Source: JBDTVS01 sp040007095 (GTDB taxonomy: Bacteria > Acidobacteriota > Vicinamibacteria > Vicinamibacterales > CAVVIG01). Taken from it: 22,816 nucleotides of DNA. Where the stretch lies: assembly GCA_040007095.1 (NCBI GenBank), contig JBDTVS010000202.1, forward strand, positions 1 to 22,816. Direction: 5' to 3'. Made by a program: the position numbers and the translations under genes. The notes under the pieces were generated by a model. That model worked only from the letters and a program-made list of their open reading frames with translations. It was not told where the DNA came from and did not search any database. Below are positions 6,928 to 13,717 of the stretch, piece by piece; the stretch's first letter is position 1, and each line of letters starts with the position of its first letter.

Positions 6928-8814
6928 CTAACGATAGCAGAGATACCGGGGCTCGGCGGCGAAGATGCCCGCGATGTACCCCGAGCGCAAGGGTGTGCCG
7001 GTGCGGTCGAACGCGACAAAGCTCACGCCTCTTTCGACGATCAGCGAGTGCCGCCGGCCGGCGATGACATGCCCGAATCCCATGCGCCGAATCGTATCCG
7101 CGGCCAGCCACGAGTCCATGCGGATATCGACCCGGATGCCGGCCATCTCGACCGAGCGGCGAAACGGCGCGTCCGACGCGGCGACAATCGACGCGGGTCT
7201 GCCCGCGAGGCCGCCAATGGCGACGTAGTCGCCTGCCGGCACGGTCGTCAACTGACCGCCCGTCAGGTCGGCGGCGGCGCGCGCGACGGCGTCGGGGCTC
7301 AGCGTGAAGTCGCGCGTGGGCTTCAAGACGCACAGCACGTAGGCGGTTCCCTCGGGGAGGCCGGCGGTCAGATCGGCGAGACTCTGCCCCGGAGCGCCGG
7401 GGTCTTGCGCCGTCCGCACGATCGGTCCGAATGCGCGCGACAGGGTGGCTGCCGCGCGCGGCGTCACCGCGACATCGCGGCCGATCGCGGCGTTGTCCTG
7501 CACGAGGGCCGGGGCATACAGCAGGACATCCGCCAGCCGCGCGACTGCCACGTTGCTGTGCAGGCGGGTGCCGACGTAGCCCAGACCATTCTGAATCTGC
7601 CAGTTGAGATCGGTCAGCAGAATGGCGCGCCGGTCGTCGAGACCAGCCGTGAGCCGAGCCAGGGTTTCGGTGGGCCGGCGATCGTCGCTGCGGTCCAGCG
7701 CGGGATAGTCGCCGTACGCGCGGACGCTCGCATACGCGATACCGAGCAGCGCGAGCAGCGTCCGGCCTCGCGGATGGCGGCCGACATCGCCCACGAGCAC
7801 GAGGGCCGGGGCCACGAGCAGCGCCACCACGAGGTGCGACGGCAGGTAGAACACGTGCGCGTCCCCGACGTTGTAGCCGTACGCGAACAGGACATTGACC
7901 AGGTACACGCCCGCGACCAACGCGCCGCGGCGCCAGTTCGCCGTCCATACTGCGCCGAGGCCGATCGAGGCGAGCGCGATGCCGGCCCAGCCAAATTGTT
8001 GCCTCAAATCGAAGAAATACATCGCCGCGTGGTCGGTGAGCATCACCCGCGGCACGTTCATCACCATGGTGTCGCGCCAATCGGACTTGGTGATGTCGAA
8101 CCAGGCACTGGCGATCGCCGCGAACGGTCCGTCCGGGGGAGTGGCCGTGTACCACAGACTGCGCAGGTTCCACGCGTACTGGAGCGCGCCGGCCGCGGCG
8201 AACAGGACGGCGAGCGCGATCACGCGAGGCCGGAGCATCGACCGCCAGCCGTCCGGCGCGGAGGCCATCAGGAAGAACGTGAAGGCGGGCAGCAGAAGAA
8301 TCATCGAGAGGTGATTGCCGAAGCCCAGCGCGTACGCGGCGAAGAACACGGCCAGCCGCGTCAGCGTCGGCCGCGCGGCCCAGCGCAGCAGCAGCCACAG
8401 CGCGAGGGCCACAGAGAACATGTGGAGGCCATAGACCTCCGCGATCACCGACTGGCTCCAGAAGGTGTACGACACGGCAAACAGCAGCGCGCTGGCCATG
8501 CCGGCGAGCACCGATCCGGACAGCTCCGCCGCCAGAAGTGTCAGCACGCCGCAGGCGGCCGCGCTCTCGATCGCGGTGGTGAGGTTGAGGGCGTGCGCCG
8601 GGTCGCCGCCGAACAGCGGGACGATGGCTCGAGCGATCGCGAAGTACAACGGATACCCGTCGCGAGGAGACACGATCGCCGACCCTGCGACTGTTTGGAA
8701 TGAGGCCGTGTCGCCGAAGTCGAGGCCCGGCAGGAGCGTGGCGTGATAGAGCAGGAACGCGCTGGCGGCGATTGCCACCGCTCCCCCCAGCATGCGGCGC
8801 ATCTGCCGGGTCAC
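6928..8814 (-). CDS. DUF2723 multi-pass membrane protein (glycosyltransferase-C-like)
   Basis: A 628-residue integral inner-membrane protein. The N-terminal block matches the DUF2723 family: TLLPGLDFGDTASFQT with its conserved acidic residues, DGYPLYF, then FWSQSVIAEVYGLHM and GFGNHLSMILLLPAF. About ten hydrophobic segments fill the first 400 residues, while the last 230 are soluble and probably periplasmic. The fold class is that of GT-C enzymes that move sugars from polyprenyl-phosphate donors; a glycosyl transfer role is family-level inference. The start is GTG 8814 with an AGGGTG-like ribosome site just upstream; ATG codons at 8802 and 8793 are alternatives. It sits 24 bases after the PolX-like gene and 9 bases before lolA, so it belongs to the same transcript. 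Confidence 0.82.
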   Translation of the reverse strand: MTRQMRRMLGGAVAIAASAFLLYHATLLPGLDFGDTASFQTVAGSAIVSPRDGYPLYFAIARAIVPLFGGDPAHALNLTTAIESAAACGVLTLLAAELSGSVLAGMASALLFAVSYTFWSQSVIAEVYGLHMFSVALALWLLLRWAARPTLTRLAVFFAAYALGFGNHLSMILLLPAFTFFLMASAPDGWRSMLRPRVIALAVLFAAAGALQYAWNLRSLWYTATPPDGPFAAIASAWFDITKSDWRDTMVMNVPRVMLTDHAAMYFFDLRQQFGWAGIALASIGLGAVWTANWRRGALVAGVYLVNVLFAYGYNVGDAHVFYLPSHLVVALLVAPALVLVGDVGRHPRGRTLLALLGIAYASVRAYGDYPALDRSDDRRPTETLARLTAGLDDRRAILLTDLNWQIQNGLGYVGTRLHSNVAVARLADVLLYAPALVQDNAAIGRDVAVTPRAAATLSRAFGPIVRTAQDPGAPGQSLADLTAGLPEGTAYVLCVLKPTRDFTLSPDAVARAAADLTGGQLTTVPAGDYVAIGGLAGRPASIVAASDAPFRRSVEMAGIRVDIRMDSWLAADTIRRMGFGHVIAGRRHSLIVERGVSFVAFDRTGTPLRSGYIAGIFAAEPRYLCYR

Positions 8815-8838
8815 TGACGCACCCTGGGGTGAATGGTG

Positions 8839-10515
8839 CTACCCGTCGCGCTTTCGCTTGATGACCGCGCGGACGTCGGCCAGCGGGCGGGTATTGAGCA
8901 CGTGTCTCGGCTCAACCCACCCGCGACACGCCGTCGCTACCCCCAGCCCCATCTGTCGCGCGAGGGCGTCAGTCCGATGCGCGTCGGAATCCACGGTGAC
9001 GCTGACTCCGGCGGCAACTGCCCGGCGCGCGAGCGCGCTGTCCATGTCGAGGTGACCCGGCGCGCCGTCGATTTCGAGGCACGTGCCCGTCTCCACCGCC
9101 GCCTCGAACAGCCGGTCGTAGTCCAGGTCGTACCCCGGGTTGTTCGGAATCATGCGATTGGCCGGATGGGTGATGATCGTGACCAGCGGATGCCGCATCG
9201 CCTCGATGTAGCGGCGCAGCAGCTCGTCGCGCGACTGATCGGCGCGATGGTGGAGCGACGCGAGGACGATATCGAACTGCTCGAGGACTTTGTCCGGAAA
9301 ATCCAACCGGCCATCCGGCAGGATGTCCACTTCGCACCCGTGCAGGATGGTGATGTCGGGCATGCGTTCGCGGAGCGCGGCAATTTCTTCAGCTTGGGCA
9401 CCGACGGTGTGCGCCGTCAGCGTGCGGACAGCCCCGGACCGCGGGGAGTGGTCGGTCATCGCCACATACTCATACCCCAGCTGGCGGCAGGTCCCGACCA
9501 TCAATCCGATCGAATCGCGGCCGTCGCTCCACGTCGAGTGCATGTGCAGATCGCCGCGGATGTGGTCCCGCGACAGCAGTTCAGGCAACCGCCCGGCGGC
9601 GGCCACGGCGATCTCGGCCTCGCCATTGCGAATCTCCGCAGGAATGAGCGGCAACTCGAGCGCCGCATAGATCTCTTCTTCGGTGGACGCCATTCTCAGT
9701 GTGCCGTCGGACGCTCGCAAACCGTTGCGCGTGAGCGTCCATCCCCGTTCTGCCGCCCGCTCCTGCAGGGCCCGGAAATGCGCCGTCGATCCGGTCAGAT
9801 ACAGCAGAACCGATCCGGCGTCGGCCACCGCCGGGAATCGGACGCCGACCTGCACGCGATTCGTCAGCAGATAGAGCCGGCGGGCGCTTCGGTGAAGTAT
9901 TCGATCGACGCTCTCGTCGTGCGCAACGGCCTCCATGGCGTCGCCGGGATGGTCGGCGGCGGCGACGATCTCGAGGTCGCCGACGGTGTCCTGGGCTCGT
10001 CTCGCCGACCCGGCCAGGTGCGCCCAGGCCACGCCAGGCGCTGATCGGATCTGCTCGAGGATTGGCTCCACGAGAGTGACCGCGCGTCCCAGCGGAATAC
10101 GCGGAATCGCTCGTCGAAGGGTGGGCAACGCCGCTTCGATGGCGCGCTCCACCGCTTCGTCCAGGCCTGGGATCGACGGCACCGCGTGCGTATGCACCGC
10201 GTCGATCAGGTCGGCAAGCGACGCGACGTCGAGCCTTTCGTACAGGATCGTCAGTTGTTCGAGGGTGAGGGTCCCCGCCTCGTATAACCACCGCAAATCC
10301 GCAGGCAGATCGGCAATCGCCGATTCCACCAGCACCCAGGCGCCCGCGTCGTAGAGTTGCCGCATCCGCCTGAGCAGCTCCGGGTCTGTGTCTGGCGGCG
10401 GGTTCAGGAACAGCGGCCCGAGATTGCCGTCAGATTCGATCTGCAGCGCATGGACGAGATCCTGGGCGTGAGCCAGCAGCCGCCCCTCGGCCAGGTCGCC
10501 GCGAATGCGAGCCAA
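8839..10515 (-). CDS. PolX-family protein: degraded DNA polymerase X module plus intact PHP phosphoesterase domain
   Basis: Bacterial PolX combines a family X repair polymerase with a C-terminal PHP 3'-5' exonuclease. Here residues about 115-300 keep the polymerase outline (IPGLDEAVERAIE, AGSARRAQDTVGDLEIV, LTGSTAHFRAL), but the metal-binding triad is altered: GDLDI is GDLEI (D180, E182) and the third Asp of VQVDLR is Gly224. The first helix-hairpin-helix also lacks its IPGxG. The PHP domain (319-558) looks complete: GDLHMHSTWSDG, MTDHS, GCEVDI, SLHH, ITHP and SDAH. The product is likely an active phosphoesterase or nuclease without polymerase activity; this is inferred. The start is uncertain: TTG at 10515 is the only standard-like start after the rhodanese stop; the frame is open from 10581. 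Length of 558 residues is near normal for PolX. Confidence 0.82.
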   Translation of the reverse strand: MARIRGDLAEGRLLAHAQDLVHALQIESDGNLGPLFLNPPPDTDPELLRRMRQLYDAGAWVLVESAIADLPADLRWLYEAGTLTLEQLTILYERLDVASLADLIDAVHTHAVPSIPGLDEAVERAIEAALPTLRRAIPRIPLGRAVTLVEPILEQIRSAPGVAWAHLAGSARRAQDTVGDLEIVAAADHPGDAMEAVAHDESVDRILHRSARRLYLLTNRVQVGVRFPAVADAGSVLLYLTGSTAHFRALQERAAERGWTLTRNGLRASDGTLRMASTEEEIYAALELPLIPAEIRNGEAEIAVAAAGRLPELLSRDHIRGDLHMHSTWSDGRDSIGLMVGTCRQLGYEYVAMTDHSPRSGAVRTLTAHTVGAQAEEIAALRERMPDITILHGCEVDILPDGRLDFPDKVLEQFDIVLASLHHRADQSRDELLRRYIEAMRHPLVTIITHPANRMIPNNPGYDLDYDRLFEAAVETGTCLEIDGAPGHLDMDSALARRAVAAGVSVTVDSDAHRTDALARQMGLGVATACRGWVEPRHVLNTRPLADVRAVIKRKRDG

Positions 10516-10581
10516 CCATGACAGCTCGTTGAGCGTGCGCGAGAGCGGGGTCTCTCCCCGTGGTTCGGAAGGAATGGTCCG

Positions 10582-10947
10582 CTAGCCTTTCAGCGCTCCA
10601 GGTTCGGGGGGTGCCTGTTGCGGCGCTTCCTTCGTCTCAGTCGGCAGCTTCGCCTCGATCCACTCGGTGATGCCGCCCTTCAACGCGGTCGCGCGATAAC
10701 CTTGTCGGATGAGCTCGGCCGCCACGTGCGAGCTGGCAAGCTCGTTCGGATCGGAGTCGTAGACCACGATCCCGCGGTCGCGCGGCCACGTCGCCGGCGC
10801 ACCATCGCGGAGGTAGCGAATCGCACCAGGGAGCCGCATGGTGCTGTGTTCGTAGGGATATTTCAACCGCGCGTCGACGACCACCGGTGGGTTGCCGGAC
10901 TCGAGTTGCTGCTGCAGATCTTCTTTGGAGATGCGAGGTACCGCCAC
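10582..10947 (-). CDS. Rhodanese-like domain protein lacking the catalytic cysteine
   Basis: A 121-residue single rhodanese domain. The CH2A-like entry VVVDARLKYPYEHSTMRLPG and AIRYL are typical, and AAELIRQGYRATALKGGITEWIE is the usual C-terminal half. The active loop, normally YC followed by a glycine and arginine-containing turn, reads VVYDSDPNELAS, so Asp64 replaces the cysteine and sulfur transfer is not expected. A Pro/Glu-rich tail of about 20 residues ends the protein. Start is GTG 10947. No ribosome binding site precedes it; a weak TTGACT/CACAAT pair on the minus strand (10985-10980 and 10961-10956) would place the transcript start at or next to the GTG, so the message may be leaderless. 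It is the first gene of the minus-strand run, 66 bases before the TTG of the PolX-like gene. Role unknown, perhaps a binding or regulatory domain. Confidence 0.78.
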   Translation of the reverse strand: MAVPRISKEDLQQQLESGNPPVVVDARLKYPYEHSTMRLPGAIRYLRDGAPATWPRDRGIVVYDSDPNELASSHVAAELIRQGYRATALKGGITEWIEAKLPTETKEAPQQAPPEPGALKG

Positions 10948-10995
10948 GGGGGATTATTGTGTCCGTGGTACGAGCAGAGAGTCAACCTCTTCGCG

Positions 10996-11024
10996 TTGAC
11001 AGTCCACATGCGTGCTGGGATACT
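10996..11024 (+). promoter_or_regulatory. Strong sigma70-like promoter
   Basis: TTGACA at 10996-11001, a 17-base spacer, then GATACT at 11019-11024. Transcription should begin near 11031, just ahead of the exported-protein gene. The -35 is a perfect consensus and the -10 matches five of six, the best promoter in the window. Confidence 0.7.
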
Positions 11025-11045
11025 CCGTCGGAGCCAGCCTGAGTG

Positions 11046-12227
11046 ATGCCCGATCGCCATCAAACGACGTGCGACCATCTCCAGCGAAGCATGCAGGGAA
11101 CCTCGGGCCCTGGTGTGTGCCGGCGATTGGGTCTCTTCGTTGCACGTCATTGGCCTCATGGTCGCTCTGGTCGCTGGCTCCGATCGGCCTCCTGCGCCTT
11201 GGCGGTGGCCGCCATGGTGCCGGTGGCGCACCTGCCGGCGGGTCAAGCCAGGCCCGTCACCGCGAAGTCCGTCTATTCAACGCCCAAGACACCTTGGGGC
11301 GACCCCGACCTTCAGGGCCTGTGGACGAGCGACGACATGCGCGGCGTCCCACGCGAGCGCCCCGAGGAGTTCGGCGCCCGGCAGTTTCTGACCGACGAAG
11401 AATTCCTCAAGCGAATCGAACAGGACGAGCAGACCCAGCGTCAGCAACTGCGCGGACCGTACGGCGCCCGAAACGATTTGCGCACCCGCACCTTCCGGGC
11501 AACCTCGTTGGTCGTCGATCCCTCCGATGGCAGGATTCCCGCGTTGACGATCGAGGCCGCGGCCCGGGTGACTGTCCGCAACCGCGGAAGCTTCGGCGCT
11601 GGTCCGTTCGACGGGCCTGAAGACTTCAGCCTGTTCGATCGCTGCATCACGCGCGGGGTGGTCGGATCGATTCTGCCGGTCATCTACGGTAACGGCAATC
11701 GCATCGTGCAGACGCCGGGCGCAGTCGCGATCTCGTATGAGATGGTCCACGACACTCGCATCGTGCCGGTTGACAGCCGGCCCCACGTTGGCCCGGATCT
11801 GCACCTGTATCTCGGCGACCCGCGCGGTCACTGGGAAGGCGAGACCCTGGTGATCGAGACGACGAACTTCACCGACCGGACGAGCATCAGCGAGAACGGC
11901 AATGGTCTCCGGCACAGCGGCGCGCTCCGGCTGATCGAGCGCATCACCCGGATCGCGGCCGACATCATCGACTACCGGGTGACGGTTGAGGACCCGAAGA
12001 CCTACGCCCGGCCGTGGACGCTGGTGTTGTCGCTGACATCGCCTCGCGGCTACGAGCTTCTGCCCTACGACTGCCACGAAGGGAACTACGGGCTGCCGAA
12101 TATCCTCAAAGGGGAACGGGCCGAGGACCGGGCGCTCGAAGCTGACGCTCGAAGGGGAGTGTATCGAGAGCGCCGCCGGCCGCTGACGAATCCCGACGCG
12201 CCGGCAGCCGAAGGATCGGAGCGCTGA
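11046..12227 (+). CDS. Exported protein of unknown function, acidobacterial-type family
   Basis: A product of about 393 residues with a Sec-type signal (SASCALAVAAMVPVAHLPAG) after a long basic N-region. The mature part opens with TPWGDPDLQGLWTSDDM and contains LFDRCITRGVVGSILPVIYG, NRIVQTPGAVAISYEMVHD, RHTRI-like and RPHVGPDLHLYLGDPRGHWE stretches, then ETTNFTDRTS and LPYDCHEGNYGLPNIL. I recognise this as a family that is very common in soil Acidobacteria; it has no experimentally known function that I can name. The PDLQG opening and the acidic, aromatic-rich body suggest a secreted beta-rich protein. Start is ambiguous: GTG 11043, ATG 11046 or ATG 11091. With transcription predicted from about 11031, ATG 11091 would leave a normal leader and a shorter signal. 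It has its own promoter and ends exactly against the convergent CPXCG gene. Confidence 0.78.
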   Translation: MPDRHQTTCDHLQRSMQGTSGPGVCRRLGLFVARHWPHGRSGRWLRSASCALAVAAMVPVAHLPAGQARPVTAKSVYSTPKTPWGDPDLQGLWTSDDMRGVPRERPEEFGARQFLTDEEFLKRIEQDEQTQRQQLRGPYGARNDLRTRTFRATSLVVDPSDGRIPALTIEAAARVTVRNRGSFGAGPFDGPEDFSLFDRCITRGVVGSILPVIYGNGNRIVQTPGAVAISYEMVHDTRIVPVDSRPHVGPDLHLYLGDPRGHWEGETLVIETTNFTDRTSISENGNGLRHSGALRLIERITRIAADIIDYRVTVEDPKTYARPWTLVLSLTSPRGYELLPYDCHEGNYGLPNILKGERAEDRALEADARRGVYRERRRPLTNPDAPAAEGSER

Positions 12228-12413
12228 CTATTCCGAGCCGTCGGCTTTCGCGACGTCGAGCCACCGCTCGTCGCCGCGCCCGGTGACCCGGAGGCGCCAG
12301 GGATTGCAGCACACTTCGCAGTCCTGGACGAAGCTGCCCGAATCGTCCGGTTCGAGATAGATCTCCACCGCTTCGCCGCAGTAGGGGCAGACGACGAAGA
12401 ATTGATCGCTCAT
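12228..12413 (-). CDS. CPXCG-type cysteine-rich small protein (zinc ribbon)
   Basis: A 61-residue protein starting at ATG 12413 (MSDQFFVVCPYCGEAVEIYL). It has the pair CPYCG near residue 9 and CEVCC near residue 34, followed by NPWRLRV, the layout of the CPXCG/Cys-rich zinc-ribbon family. An acidic stretch lies between the two knuckles. The ATG overlaps the TGA of the dioxygenase-like gene (ATGA), so the two are translationally coupled. Its stop (12228-12230) directly abuts the stop of the convergent exported-protein gene, with no base between. Zinc binding is likely; a cellular role is not known. Confidence 0.8.
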   Translation of the reverse strand: MSDQFFVVCPYCGEAVEIYLEPDDSGSFVQDCEVCCNPWRLRVTGRGDERWLDVAKADGSE

Positions 12414-13390
12414 GCTTTTCTCGGCCCGACGTACTGGTCGATCGGCGGCGTTCCGTGCGTGTGGAAGCTCTCGATCGTCTTGAGGCCCCACGCCTGGCCC
12501 TTTTTCCTCTCGGTTTCCGTCCACACCACCGGTTGCCAGTCTGGCGCCAGGACGAGGCGGGCGCCGGCGTTTGCGACCTCGACGCGATTGCCGCCCGGCT
12601 CGTAGACGTACAGGAAGAACGTCTGCTGGACGGCGTGTTTATGAGGACCGGTCTCGATGTGGACGCCGTGCTCCAGGAAGATGTCGGCGGCCCGCAGCAC
12701 CTCTTCGCGGGAGTCGACCGCGTAGGTCACGTGGTGAAAGCGTCCGCGGGCGCCGTAGTGATCGGCCGTGAACGCCATGTCATAGCTCTTGTTGGTCACG
12801 GTCATCCACGCCCCGGCTTCCTCGCCACTGTCGAGCACGATCATCTCGGTCGTCCTCATCCCGACCACGTCTTCGAAAAAGTGGCGCATGGTCGCGACAT
12901 CGGAGGACAGGAGGTTGAAATGATCGAGCCGGCGGACGTTGACGCCGCGCGCGGGAAATCGCTGCGCCTGATTCTTGAGTGACGGCGCGAGCTCGGGGGG
13001 CGGGCGGTACCATTCCGTCTCGTAGTAGATCTCCACGGCGTGGTCGTCGGTCGTGTTGAAGCGATAGGCCGCACCATGTCCGAGGTCGCCGTCGGTCCAT
13101 CCCTTGCCGAGGCCGGACGCTTCGATCACGCCGACCCGCCGCTGCAGCGCCTCAGGGCTCGTGGCCCGGTACGCCACGTGACCCATGCCCGCCACCTTCG
13201 AGGCGGTCAGCTTCAACGTGTGGTGCTCGTAGTCGTCCCAGCCGCGCAGGTAGACCGAGTCTTCCCGCCGACCGCTCTCGGTCATTCCCATGACGTCGAC
13301 GAAGAAGCGCAGGCTCTCGTCGGGCCGTGGTGTGAGGAGCTCGATGTGGGCGAGGTGGGCGAGATCGAATGAGCGAATCGTTGATTGCAC
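12410..13390 (-). CDS. VOC-superfamily extradiol (catechol 2,3-) dioxygenase-like protein
   Basis: A 326-residue two-domain vicinal-oxygen-chelate protein. The N-terminal half (HIELLTPRPDESLRFFVDVM) is the non-catalytic repeat. The C-terminal half carries the probable Fe(II) ligands: His157 in RLDHFNLL, a His in GRFHHVTYAV (about 220), and Glu271 in GGNRVEVANAG. GPHKHAVQQTFFLYVYEP matches the extradiol signature apart from its first position. Enzymes of this group open catechol-type rings next to the hydroxyls using O2. The start is GTG 13390, with GGGAAG five bases upstream and one base after the cytochrome-like stop; the longer frame to 13411 overlaps that gene. The substrate is unknown, and a glyoxalase-like role is an alternative. 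No other aromatic-degradation genes are near. Confidence 0.82.
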   Translation of the reverse strand: MQSTIRSFDLAHLAHIELLTPRPDESLRFFVDVMGMTESGRREDSVYLRGWDDYEHHTLKLTASKVAGMGHVAYRATSPEALQRRVGVIEASGLGKGWTDGDLGHGAAYRFNTTDDHAVEIYYETEWYRPPPELAPSLKNQAQRFPARGVNVRRLDHFNLLSSDVATMRHFFEDVVGMRTTEMIVLDSGEEAGAWMTVTNKSYDMAFTADHYGARGRFHHVTYAVDSREEVLRAADIFLEHGVHIETGPHKHAVQQTFFLYVYEPGGNRVEVANAGARLVLAPDWQPVVWTETERKKGQAWGLKTIESFHTHGTPPIDQYVGPRKA

Positions 13391-13391
13391 G

Positions 13392-13619
13392 CTACTTCCC
13401 GCTGCCTTCACTCGGTTTGAACCCCTCGAGCGAATGCCGGTGGTCGCGAAAGTACCTGCCTGCCTCGTTGATGTCCCAGGAGTTTGGTGGATGGCAATAT
13501 GTGCATTCCTTCTTGGTTCTTCTGCTGTACTCCGGCTTCGCGACGCTGAGGCTCGGATCGAAGAGAACCGCCGCCATGACGAGGCCGGCCGGAGCGATCA
13601 CTGCAAGGTAGCGACCCAT
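13392..13619 (-). CDS. Small exported c-type cytochrome-like protein
   Basis: A 75-residue protein with a Sec signal peptide (MGRYLAVIAPAGLVMAAVLF, cleavage probably near SVAKP) and a single haem c attachment motif CTYCH at about residues 39-43, so it should be periplasmic with one covalently bound haem. The mature part is only about 48 residues and lacks an obvious distal Met ligand; His60 and His62 in FRDHRHSLEG may serve instead. ATG 13619 is preceded by GGGAG five bases upstream. It is the first gene of a three-gene minus-strand operon, one base ahead of the dioxygenase-like gene. The short CxxCH protein could be an electron shuttle or only a haem-binding domain. Confidence 0.72.
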   Translation of the reverse strand: MGRYLAVIAPAGLVMAAVLFDPSLSVAKPEYSRRTKKECTYCHPPNSWDINEAGRYFRDHRHSLEGFKPSEGSGK

Positions 13620-13717
13620 GGAAACTCCCGTGAAGTTTGCGGTAACCTACACCCGTCGGTGTGCTCCGGGAATTGTAGCGTCATCCGCCGCCCTGTTTCA
13701 CTCCCCGGAACCCGAAA

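Noticed and set aside
10582..10589. TAGCGGAC shared by the stop regions of the rhodanese and GH36 genes
   Set aside because: Only eight bases agree and the flanks differ, so chance is likely.
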